Source: an uncultured Rhodospirillales bacterium (GTDB lineage: Bacteria; Pseudomonadota; Alphaproteobacteria; ATCC43930; CGMCC-115725). Taken from it: 11,105 nucleotides of DNA. The stretch spans positions 1-11,105 of the forward strand of contig CAIUCF010000189.1 in assembly GCA_903897565.1 (NCBI GenBank), given 5' to 3'. The notes beneath the pieces are model-generated. The model saw nothing but the letters and a program-made list of their open reading frames with translations. It was not told where the DNA came from and searched no databases. Numbering within the stretch: position 1 is the first letter of the stretch; every line of letters begins with the position of its first letter. The position numbers were made by a program, and so were the translations under genes. Shown here in pieces: positions 1 to 6,919 of this stretch.

Positions 1-1376
<1,376 letters not shown>

Positions 1377-1380
<4 letters not shown>

Positions 1381-2201
1381 GCGCGACCATGGCAGAGAGC
1401 GCGCTTGTCACCGTCGATCTCGACGATCGGACCGTCGAGATCGAGTACCAACGCCTGTCTCCCGAACGGATCGATGCGCCGATCGTCGTGTTCCTGCATG
1501 AGGGGCTGGGCTCGGTCGCGATGTGGCGCGATTTCCCCCAGGCTCTCTGCGACGCCGGCGGGTTCCGCGGCCTCGTCTATTCGCGGCCGGGCTATGGGCG
1601 CTCGACCCCGCGTGGCAGGGGCGAATATTGGGGGCCGAAGTTTCTCGAATACCAGGCGACGGAGGTCTTGCCGCGCCTATTCACTGCTTTGGAGATCGAT
1701 GCCGCGGTTGAGCGGCCCTGGCTGTTCGGCCACAGCGACGGCGGCTCGATCGCGCTGATTCACGCTGCCTGCTTCCCGAACGTGGCGGCCGGGCTGGTCG
1801 TACTGGCACCGCACATCATGGTCGAGGCGATCTCGGTCACCAGCATCCATGACGTCCGCGAGAAATTCCGCGATACCGACCTGCCGGCGAAACTGGCGCG
1901 CTATCACGACGACGTCGAGTCCGCCTTTTATGGCTGGAACGACGTCTGGCTCGATCCCGCATTTCGTGATTGGAACATCTCGGACGTTGTCGCTCGCATC
2001 ACCTGCCCGGTGCTCGCCATCCAGGGCGAGGGCGACGAATACGGCACAATGGCGCAGATCGACGGCATCAAGGCGGTCTTGCCCGACACGGAGTTGCTGA
2101 AGTTAGACCGATGCGGACACTCGCCGCACAGGGATCGGCAGGACGCCGTGATCGCGGCAAGTGTCGCGTTCATCGCGGCGCACGCCCCCAAACGGCCCTG
2201 A
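1377..2201 (+). CDS. Alpha/beta hydrolase coupled to the aryl-CoA ligase
   Basis: This 274-residue cytoplasmic alpha/beta hydrolase has no signal peptide. The presumed oxyanion loop HEGLGS is at 41-46, the nucleophile elbow GHSDGG at 118-123 (Ser120), the likely acid at Asp220 (GEGDEYGT) and the catalytic His at 248 (GHSPHRD). The region from about 145 to 205 is a lid rich in Trp and Tyr. The start ATG lies inside the ligase stop (ATGA, 1377-1380); an in-frame ATG at 1389 is an alternative, and neither has a strong ribosome binding site, as expected for translational coupling. Hydrolases of this kind are commonly found next to benzoate-CoA ligase genes. A role as thioesterase, lactonase or editor of stalled CoA esters is inferred only. 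The fold is certain; the substrate is unknown. Confidence 0.82.
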
Positions 2202-2206
2202 TCTGC

Positions 2207-2243
2207 TGGACGGCGGTCGAGCTTCAGCGCCGACCGCCGTCCA
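2207..2243. terminator. Perfect 13-bp stem between convergent genes, possible bidirectional terminator
   Basis: TGGACGGCGGTCG (2207-2219) is the exact reverse complement of CGACCGCCGTCCA (2231-2243), with an 11-base loop. It sits in the 57-base gap between two genes that end toward each other (stops at 2201 and 2259), starting 6 bases after the first stop. No T-run follows on either strand, so it is not a classic intrinsic terminator. It may stop or pause both transcripts, or protect their 3' ends. Confidence 0.6.
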
Positions 2244-2258
2244 CACAGCCCGCGGCGG

Positions 2259-3131
2259 CTATTGTCTCGCTGCGTTGCCGGCCTTGCCCCGTTCCGCGAT
2301 TTTCGCCAGTACGGGGTCGAGCGCCCTGCGGAACGCCACCGGGTCCTCGGACATCGGGAAGTGGCCGAGATCCGGTGAACGGACCACGGTGATGCCGTTG
2401 ATGGACTGACGGATGCGGTCGGTATGTTCGGCGAAGCAGCTCCAGTCCCAATCGCCGGCGATAAGGTAAAGGCGGTCGGCGATTCTGCTCAGCTCCGGGC
2501 CATAGCTGCGACTGTCATGGTCTACGGCTGCGTAGTGGAAGTCGCCGGGCAGCACCCCGGGTGCGCAGCGCATATAGATCCATTCGATCTCATGCCGCCG
2601 CGCCGGCGCAGCCGTCGCCGGGATCAGGCTCGCGATCAGTGACTGCACCATCGCGTTGGCGTTCACTTCCGGGTGCCGGTACCACTTGGAAAGCCCGTCC
2701 CAGGCTGGCTCGTAATCGCGGCCTTGCAGCGAAATGAACGCTCCGAAATCGTCGGGATGTTGCCGGGCGACGTCAAACATCACGTAGCCGCCCATTGAGC
2801 ATCCCATCAGGATCGGCTTGTCGAGGCCAAGCGCACGGGAGAAGGCGACGATGAACTTCACGTAGAACTCGCGGGTGAGACGATATTCTTCCTCCCACCA
2901 GCCATCGGGAGGCAGTGATCGGCCGTGCCAGGGCATGTCGAAGGCGATCACGCGGTACCGCTCGGTGATTTCCGCATCCGTGAGCAGGTGACGGAATTCG
3001 ATGCTGTCCGCTCCGGCGGTGTGCAGGCAGACCAGTGGTTCGCCTTGGCCATTCTCTTCGAAATAGGTCCGGTAGTTCCGGCCATCGACCGCGACGTGGA
3101 TGTAGCGACCGGTGATGGGTTCGATATTCAT
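2259..3131 (-). CDS. Alpha/beta hydrolase, GCSMGG type
   Basis: This 290-residue soluble alpha/beta hydrolase has HTAG at 37-40 as the oxyanion region and the FDMPWHGRS strand/loop at 64-72. The nucleophile elbow is GCSMGG at 110-115 (Ser112), the acid is Asp227 or Asp229 in AGDWDW, and the catalytic His is 257 in LGHFPMSEDP. GxSMGG elbows occur in meta-cleavage-product C-C hydrolases and in epoxide/ester hydrolases, so a C-C hydrolase role is possible but unproven. I chose the start at 3131 over the longer frame (3173) because GGAGGG lies 6 bases upstream of this ATG. The longer version would also overlap the preceding gene, which ends at 3134. Only two bases separate the pair, so they form one operon. 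It is only loosely similar to the other hydrolase in this window and is not a recent duplicate. Confidence 0.82.
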   Translation of the reverse strand: MNIEPITGRYIHVAVDGRNYRTYFEENGQGEPLVCLHTAGADSIEFRHLLTDAEITERYRVIAFDMPWHGRSLPPDGWWEEEYRLTREFYVKFIVAFSRALGLDKPILMGCSMGGYVMFDVARQHPDDFGAFISLQGRDYEPAWDGLSKWYRHPEVNANAMVQSLIASLIPATAAPARRHEIEWIYMRCAPGVLPGDFHYAAVDHDSRSYGPELSRIADRLYLIAGDWDWSCFAEHTDRIRQSINGITVVRSPDLGHFPMSEDPVAFRRALDPVLAKIAERGKAGNAARQ

Positions 3132-3133
3132 GG

Positions 3134-3535
3134 TCAGCCCTCCAGTCCACGGAATTGGTCTAGGATCGAGCACAGCGCCGGCATATGGGCGAACAGCTTC
3201 TGATAATTGCCTTCCATGCGGAAGTAATTGGGCGCGCCGTTCGCTAGTGCCATATGGCCTTGATAGGCCATCGACATCGGGTGGTTGGTGGTCGGCGTTG
3301 GCGCCAGACGGAACTTTTGCCAGGCATCGGCGCTGCCTCGGAACGCGAAATCCCAGGGTTCTTCGAGGGTCGGGCTCTTGACCAGGCTGATCTCGCCGTC
3401 CCGAGCCTTGAGCAACAGCGATTCGTCGCCAATTTCGAGGAGGGATGAGAATGTCGCGTATCGCGTCGCGAGTCGAACAACGGGGTCTGTATTTACCGCT
3501 TTTGTCCAGTTGGTGACGAGTTGGTCGGTGATCAT
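3134..3535 (-). CDS. Small SCP2-like (sterol carrier/lipid-binding fold) protein
   Basis: This 133-residue protein has no signal peptide or membrane segment. The order of elements resembles the SCP2 sterol-binding fold: an N-terminal helix (residues 1-22, ending NTDPVVRLATRY), a strand pair around LLEIGDESLLLKARDGEISLV, a strand with EEPWDFAFRGSADAWQKF, then a helix-turn and an MEGNYQKLFAHMPALCSIL C-terminal helix. SCP2 domains bind acyl chains or hydrophobic ligands. The start at 3535 (MITDQL) was chosen over the TTG at 3610 because the fold similarity begins there and the extra 25 residues are low-complexity, basic and overlap an operator-like site. The ribosome binding site is weak (GGACGAAG ends at the start codon). 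It is the first gene of a two-gene operon with the hydrolase, so it may bind or present that enzyme's hydrophobic substrate (inference). The family call rests on pattern similarity only; the gene itself is likely real. Confidence 0.65.
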   Translation of the reverse strand: MITDQLVTNWTKAVNTDPVVRLATRYATFSSLLEIGDESLLLKARDGEISLVKSPTLEEPWDFAFRGSADAWQKFRLAPTPTTNHPMSMAYQGHMALANGAPNYFRMEGNYQKLFAHMPALCSILDQFRGLEG

Positions 3536-3599
3536 CTTCGTCCGTGCCTTTCTTTTGTGAGGCAGAGCGCTGGGGTGCCGGGGAGGTTGGCGCTCATTT

Positions 3600-3616
3600 T
3601 GGTCGGACAATAATAT
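3600..3616 (+). promoter_or_regulatory. GntR/FadR-type operator-like site, copy 1
   Basis: TGGTCGGACAA (3600-3610) fits the consensus TNGTNNNACNA known for FadR-subfamily GntR repressors at every fixed position. The similarity to copy 2 continues to 3616 (15 of 17 bases identical). It lies just downstream of a minus-strand -10-like TATATT, where a bound repressor would block the start of the SCP2-like operon. No GntR gene is present in the window, so the regulator is unknown. Confidence 0.45.
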
Positions 3617-3747
3617 ATTTTCTCGTAACCATCAAGTTCTAGCTGTTTGTGGGGCGTAAAGGAAAAGATAGATATTCCATGAAGTTGTCGAGATTATGCA
3701 TTTTTTTTGATTTGTCGTTGGTCCAGACGCGTCGCTCCCTCCATAAA

Positions 3748-3764
3748 TGGTCGGACAGTAATGT
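3748..3764 (+). promoter_or_regulatory. GntR/FadR-type operator-like site, copy 2
   Basis: TGGTCGGACAG (3748-3758) matches seven of the eight fixed bases of TNGTNNNACNA. It is the direct-repeat partner of the site at 3600, 148 bases away in the same orientation. It immediately follows CATAAA, a possible -10 element facing the LysR gene. Two similar sites flanking an AT-rich core would allow looping or joint control of both directions (inference). Confidence 0.4.
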
Positions 3765-3908
3765 GCGATTGCGCGGAGATTGCGACCGCGGGGAGCCGGC
3801 TTCCGCCGTCATCATCGACCCGTTCATGCACGCACTGTCGCCCCGGCCCCGATAGCTCCCGGCGACCATCTCGCATATGCTGAGGCGAAAGACGCGAGGG
3901 GCGTTTCC

Positions 3909-4811
3909 GTGATCGATAAACTCGAATTCATGCTTGCGCTCGCACGAGAGAAGCATTTCGGTCACGCTGCCGAGTCCTGCAGCGTGACCCAGCCGACCCT
4001 GTCCGCCGGGATCAAGCATCTCGAGGACGTGCTCGGCGTGTTGCTGGTCAAACGCGGCTCGCGCTTCCAGGGTTTCACGGTCGAGGGCGAACGGGTGCTC
4101 GACTGGGCGCGGCGCATCGTTGGCGATACCAGAGCGATGCGTGACGAGGTCAGGGCGCTCAAGCGCGGCGAGCTCAGCGGTCATCTCCGGATTGCGGTGG
4201 TGCCGACCGCGCTCGGCATCGTCTCGGCATTGACCTTGCCGTTCCGGGCCAAGCATCCCGGCGTTCGGTTTACCGTATTGTCGCGGACCTCGATTCAGAT
4301 CCTCACTGCTCTCGATACGCTCGAAATCGACGCTGGAATCACCTATCTGGACAACGAGCCGCTCGGCCGGGTCCGCTCGGTGCCGCTCTACTCGGAGCGC
4401 TATTGCCTGCTGGTGACGGCAGACCATGCGCTGAGCGACCGCTCGACGGTCACCTGGGCCGACGTCCGCGCCGTACCGCTCTGCCTGCTGACCCGCGATA
4501 TGCAGAACCGCCGGATCATCGACGGGCTGCTGGGCATTGCCGGAGGCGGTGGGGCACCGCCGACCCTGGAATCGGATTCGATGCTGCTGCTCTATTCTCA
4601 TGTCCGCACCGGGGCATGGGCGAGCGTGATGCCCGAGCGCGTGGTCGAGACACTCGGCAATGCCGACCGCGTCCGCGCGATCCCGATCGTCGAGCCGGCG
4701 GCGATCCATACGATTGGCCTCGTGGTCCCCGATCGCGAGATGATGGCGCCGCTGGCGGCGGCCCTCGTTGCCGAGGCGCTGCAACTCGGCAACGGCAGCG
4801 CAGAGGCATGA
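3909..4811 (+). CDS. LysR-type regulator, probable activator of the fds operon
   Basis: This 300-residue regulator begins VIDKLEFMLALAREKHFG. The N-terminal winged helix-turn-helix is at residues 3-62, with AAESCSVTQPTLSAGIKHLE (20-39) as the HTH, followed by the linker helix (about 62-88). The effector-binding domain (about 91-295) starts at GHLRIAVVPTALG. I chose the GTG at 3909 because the domain starts there and GAGGGG lies 7-12 bases upstream; the open frame back to 3780 adds 43 unrelated Arg/Pro-rich residues. It lies directly upstream of fdsG on the same strand, and LysR-type genes next to fds operons are known, for example in Cupriavidus. Two T-N11-A boxes lie between this gene and fdsG, the first overlapping its own stop codon. 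Control by formate or a related small acid is inferred. Length and domains are normal for the family. Confidence 0.9.
   Translation: MIDKLEFMLALAREKHFGHAAESCSVTQPTLSAGIKHLEDVLGVLLVKRGSRFQGFTVEGERVLDWARRIVGDTRAMRDEVRALKRGELSGHLRIAVVPTALGIVSALTLPFRAKHPGVRFTVLSRTSIQILTALDTLEIDAGITYLDNEPLGRVRSVPLYSERYCLLVTADHALSDRSTVTWADVRAVPLCLLTRDMQNRRIIDGLLGIAGGGGAPPTLESDSMLLLYSHVRTGAWASVMPERVVETLGNADRVRAIPIVEPAAIHTIGLVVPDREMMAPLAAALVAEALQLGNGSAEA
3960..3989. repeat. Perfect 11-bp inverted repeat inside the LysR HTH codons
   Basis: GGTCACGCTGC (3960-3970) and GCAGCGTGACC (3979-3989) are exact reverse complements around an 8-base loop. They lie about 50 bases into the LysR coding region, across the codons for GHAAESCSVTQ. 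The RNA could form a strong hairpin close to the start codon, or the DNA could be an intragenic binding site. Codon coincidence in GC-rich sequence remains possible. Confidence 0.5.
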
Positions 4812-4826
4812 TAGAAAATCTCTATC
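4810..4826 (+). promoter_or_regulatory. LysR-type recognition box upstream of fdsG
   Basis: GATAGA-AAATC-TCTATC is a perfect 6-bp dyad with a 5-base spacer. It contains ATAG-N7-CTAT and the LysR signature T-N11-A (T4812, A4824). It overlaps the LysR stop codon (4809-4811) and is centred about 73 bases before the predicted fds transcription start. That is close to the usual -65 recognition site of LysR regulators. Confidence 0.65.
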
Positions 4827-4832
4827 GTGCGA

Positions 4833-4853
4833 CGAATTCCACCGCTTGATTCG
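4833..4853 (+). promoter_or_regulatory. Second T-N11-A box, possible LysR activation site
   Basis: CGAAT-N11-ATTCG forms a 5-bp dyad whose inner bases are again T-N11-A (T4837, A4849). It is displaced exactly 25 bp from the first box, so both lie on a similar face at tetramer-compatible spacing. It abuts the weak -35 region, as expected for the activation subsite. It is less symmetrical than the first box, which is typical of these regulators. Confidence 0.5.
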
Positions 4854-4855
4854 CT

Positions 4856-4884
4856 AAGTCCCGAAGCCCAGGGTTCCGTACAAT
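4856..4884 (+). promoter_or_regulatory. Probable fds operon promoter with weak -35 and good -10
   Basis: TACAAT at 4879-4884 matches five of six bases of the sigma70 -10 element. The hexamer 17 bases upstream (AAGTCC, 4856-4861) is a poor -35, consistent with an activator-dependent promoter. The predicted start near 4891 leaves a leader of about 23 bases containing GAGGG before the GTG at 4914. It would also exclude the upstream GTG at 4827 as the fdsG start. Confidence 0.5.
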
Positions 4885-4913
4885 CCCAAGGGTTTAGGTT
4901 TGCGAGGGCGGTG

Positions 4914-5387
4914 GTGGGATTTCAGACTTGGTCTGCGGAGGCGGCCGCGACGATTATCGCCGGACATCTCGGCGAACGCGGCGCGTTGCTGCCCCTGCTG
5001 CACGACCTGCAGAGTGCTTTCGGACACATCCCCGAGGCGGCAATCCCTCAAGTCGCCCTGGCGCTGAACCTGTCGCGCGCCGAGGTCCATGGGGTCGTCA
5101 CCTTCTATCATGACTTTCGCGAGGCGCCGCACGGGCGTCACGTCCTAAAGCTCTGCCGAGCCGAAGCCTGTCAGGCCATGGGCGGCGAGCGTCTGGCCGG
5201 ACTTGCCCGCGACCGGCTCGATCTCGACTGGGGTGGCACGACACCGGATGGCGCGGTGACCCTGGAGCCGATCTTCTGCTTGGGTCTCTGTGCCTGCGGG
5301 CCGGCGGCGATGGTCGATGGCGAGTTGGTCGGGCGGCTCGACCCGGCCCGGCTCGATGGAATCATCGCCGGATTGCGCACGCCATGA
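4914..5387 (+). CDS. fdsG: NAD-dependent formate dehydrogenase, gamma subunit (NuoE-like)
   Basis: FdsG is the small electron-transfer subunit of the soluble FdsABG formate dehydrogenase and carries one [2Fe-2S] cluster in a thioredoxin-like domain, like NuoE of complex I. At 157 residues it has the usual length. An N-terminal helical part (LLPLLHDLQSAFGHIPEAAI, about 25-44) is followed by EVHGVVTFYHDF (57-68). The cluster ligands are Cys81 and Cys86 (LCRAEAC) and Cys122 and Cys126 (FCLGLCACGPA). The frame opens at GTG 4827, but that stretch uses rare codons (CTA, AGT, AGG, TTT), lies over LysR boxes and a promoter, and matches no family sequence. GTG 4914 has GAGGG 5 bases upstream and gives the family start; GTG 4911 is the alternative. 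The gene overlaps fdsB by ATGA. Confidence 0.93.
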   Translation: MGFQTWSAEAAATIIAGHLGERGALLPLLHDLQSAFGHIPEAAIPQVALALNLSRAEVHGVVTFYHDFREAPHGRHVLKLCRAEACQAMGGERLAGLARDRLDLDWGGTTPDGAVTLEPIFCLGLCACGPAAMVDGELVGRLDPARLDGIIAGLRTP

Positions 5388-6919
5388 CCCGGATCTTCGT
5401 GCCCTGTGACGCCAGCGCGCTCGCGGTCGGGGCCGACGCGGTCGCGGCGGCCCTGGCCAAGGCCTTGCCCGAGGCGACGATCATCCGCAACGGCTCGCGT
5501 GGCCTCACCTGGCTGGAGCCGATGGTCGAGATCGAGACGCCAGCGGGTCGCGTCGCCTACGGGCCCGTTGCCGCCAGCGATGTCCCAGGACTCGTCGATG
5601 CCGGCCTGATCGACGGCGCAGCGCACCCGCTGTGCCGGGGGCCGACGGAGGAAATCCCCTTCCTGAAACGCCAGACCCGACTGACCTTCGCGCGCTGCGG
5701 GATCGTCGACCCATTGTCGCTCGCCGATTATTGCGCCCATGGCGGCTATCGCGGCCTGGAACGGGCGGTCGGCATCGGGCCCGACGAGACGGTCGAGGCG
5801 GTCGTCCATTCCGGCTTGCGTGGCCGTGGCGGCGCAGGGTTTCCGACCGGCATCAAGTGGCGGACCGTGCGGCAGGCCGAGGGGCAGACTAAGTATATCG
5901 TGTGCAACGCCGATGAGGGTGACTCGGGAACCTTCGCCGACCGCATGATCATGGAGGGTGATCCCTTCGTCGTCATCGAGGGCATGACGATCGCCGGGAT
6001 CGCGACCGGCGCGACGCAGGGCTACCTCTATATCCGCTCCGAATACCCCCACGCGATCGCGACCATGAAGGCGGCGATCGCGATCGCCCGAGTCGCTGGC
6101 TATCTCGGGCCGGATGTCGCGGGTTCCGGTTTCGCGTTCGACATCGCGGTCAGGATCGGCGCCGGCGCCTATGTCTGTGGCGAGGAGACGGCGCTGCTGG
6201 AGAGCATCGAGGGCCGTCGCGGCACGGTCCGCGCCAAGCCGCCGCTGCCGGCGCATAAGGGGTTGTTCGGCTGCCCGACCGTCATCAACAACATCATCTC
6301 GCTGGCCTCGGTGCCGGTGATTCTCGACAAGGGCGGCGATTTCTATCGCGATTTCGGCCTCGGCCGCTCGCGGGGCACGATGCCGATCCAGCTCGCCGGT
6401 AATCTCCGCCATGGCGGCTTGTTCGAGGTCGCCTTCGGGATCACGCTGGGGGCGCTGGTCGAGGAGATCGGCGGCGGCACCATCTCCGGACGCCCGGTCC
6501 GCGCCGTCCAGGTCGGCGGTCCGCTCGGCGCCTATTTCCCGCCCTCGCTGTTCGATACCCCATTTGATTATGAGGCCTTCGCCGCCCGCGACGGCTTGAT
6601 CGGCCATGGCGGCATCGTCGTGTTCGACGATACCGTCGACATGGCGCATCAGGCCCGTTTCGCGATGGAATTCTGCGCCATCGAGTCCTGCGGTAAGTGT
6701 ACGCCCTGCCGGATCGGCTCGACCCGCGGCGTCGAGGTCATCGACCGCATCCGCCGCAACCAGGACCGCGACAAGAACCTCGCGCTGATCGACGAGCTGT
6801 GCACGACGATGAAGCTCGGGTCGCTCTGCGCGCTCGGTGGGTTCACGCCCTATCCGGTGCAGAGCGCGATCCGTCATTTCGGGGAAGATTTCGGCGTTGC
6901 CGGGCAGGGGAGAGGGTGA
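5384..6919 (+). CDS. fdsB: NAD-dependent formate dehydrogenase, beta subunit (NuoF-like, FMN/NAD-binding)
   Basis: FdsB is the diaphorase subunit that passes electrons through FMN to NAD+. In its 511 residues, a divergent thioredoxin-like N-terminal region (about 1-100) precedes the NuoF core. The FMN/NAD site is seen in GLRGRGGAGFPTGIKW (144-159) and CNADEGDSGTFADR (174-187), with GAGAYVCGEETALLESIEG at 259-277. The C-terminal [4Fe-4S] site has Cys436, Cys439 and Cys442 (ESCGKCTPC) plus Cys482 (SLCALGG). All key residues are intact and the length is normal. It starts within the fdsG stop (ATGA, 5384-5387) without a clear ribosome binding site, and its stop shares one base with the fdsA start (TGATG), so translation is coupled through the set. 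Confidence 0.96.
   Translation: MTRIFVPCDASALAVGADAVAAALAKALPEATIIRNGSRGLTWLEPMVEIETPAGRVAYGPVAASDVPGLVDAGLIDGAAHPLCRGPTEEIPFLKRQTRLTFARCGIVDPLSLADYCAHGGYRGLERAVGIGPDETVEAVVHSGLRGRGGAGFPTGIKWRTVRQAEGQTKYIVCNADEGDSGTFADRMIMEGDPFVVIEGMTIAGIATGATQGYLYIRSEYPHAIATMKAAIAIARVAGYLGPDVAGSGFAFDIAVRIGAGAYVCGEETALLESIEGRRGTVRAKPPLPAHKGLFGCPTVINNIISLASVPVILDKGGDFYRDFGLGRSRGTMPIQLAGNLRHGGLFEVAFGITLGALVEEIGGGTISGRPVRAVQVGGPLGAYFPPSLFDTPFDYEAFAARDGLIGHGGIVVFDDTVDMAHQARFAMEFCAIESCGKCTPCRIGSTRGVEVIDRIRRNQDRDKNLALIDELCTTMKLGSLCALGGFTPYPVQSAIRHFGEDFGVAGQGRG

Larger units (their letters stand above)
3536..3908. promoter_or_regulatory. Divergent control region between the SCP2-like operon and the LysR gene
   Basis: This 373-base stretch has no convincing gene. 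Its core (about 3600-3720) is markedly AT-rich against the GC-rich surroundings and includes an eight-T run at 3701-3708. On the minus strand a TATATT hexamer (plus 3617-3612) sits one base before an operator-like site, and could serve as the -10 element for the SCP2-like operon. On the plus strand CATAAA (3742-3747) lies directly before the second copy of that site, with TTGGTC (3718-3723) 18 bases upstream as a poor -35; it is a weak candidate for the LysR gene promoter. Start points are inferred, not seen. Confidence 0.5.

Noticed and set aside
3649..3855. Plus-strand 68-residue frame in the divergent control region
   Set aside because: It starts at a GTG with no ribosome binding site, has mixed composition and no recognisable fold, and overlaps the operator-like site at 3748.
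3877..3912. Eleven-codon leader peptide (MLRRKTRGAFP) whose TGA overlaps the LysR GTG start
   Set aside because: The overlap looks suggestive of attenuation, but its ATG has no ribosome binding site and the peptide lacks repeated regulatory codons. The GAGGGG inside it more simply serves the LysR start.
3639..4784. Minus-strand open frame of 381 residues opposite the LysR gene
   Set aside because: Low-complexity His/Arg/Asp-rich product, no family features, and it crosses the AT-rich control region. The plus-strand regulator explains the conservation.
4810..4826. OxyR binding site
   Set aside because: The outer ATAG-N7-CTAT fits OxyR, but the inner preferred bases do not. The adjacent LysR-type gene with formate dehydrogenase context is the better owner.
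5171..6877. Long minus-strand open frame opposite fdsB, 568 residues
   Set aside because: A mirror frame of GC-rich coding sequence: Asp/Arg/His/Ala-rich, no recognisable domain, opposite an intact conserved gene.
6697..6918. Upstream extension of the fdsA frame (74 extra residues)
   Set aside because: It lies wholly inside fdsB, in another frame, and has Arg/Pro-rich non-family sequence. ATG 6919 with a good ribosome binding site begins the true NuoG-like domain.
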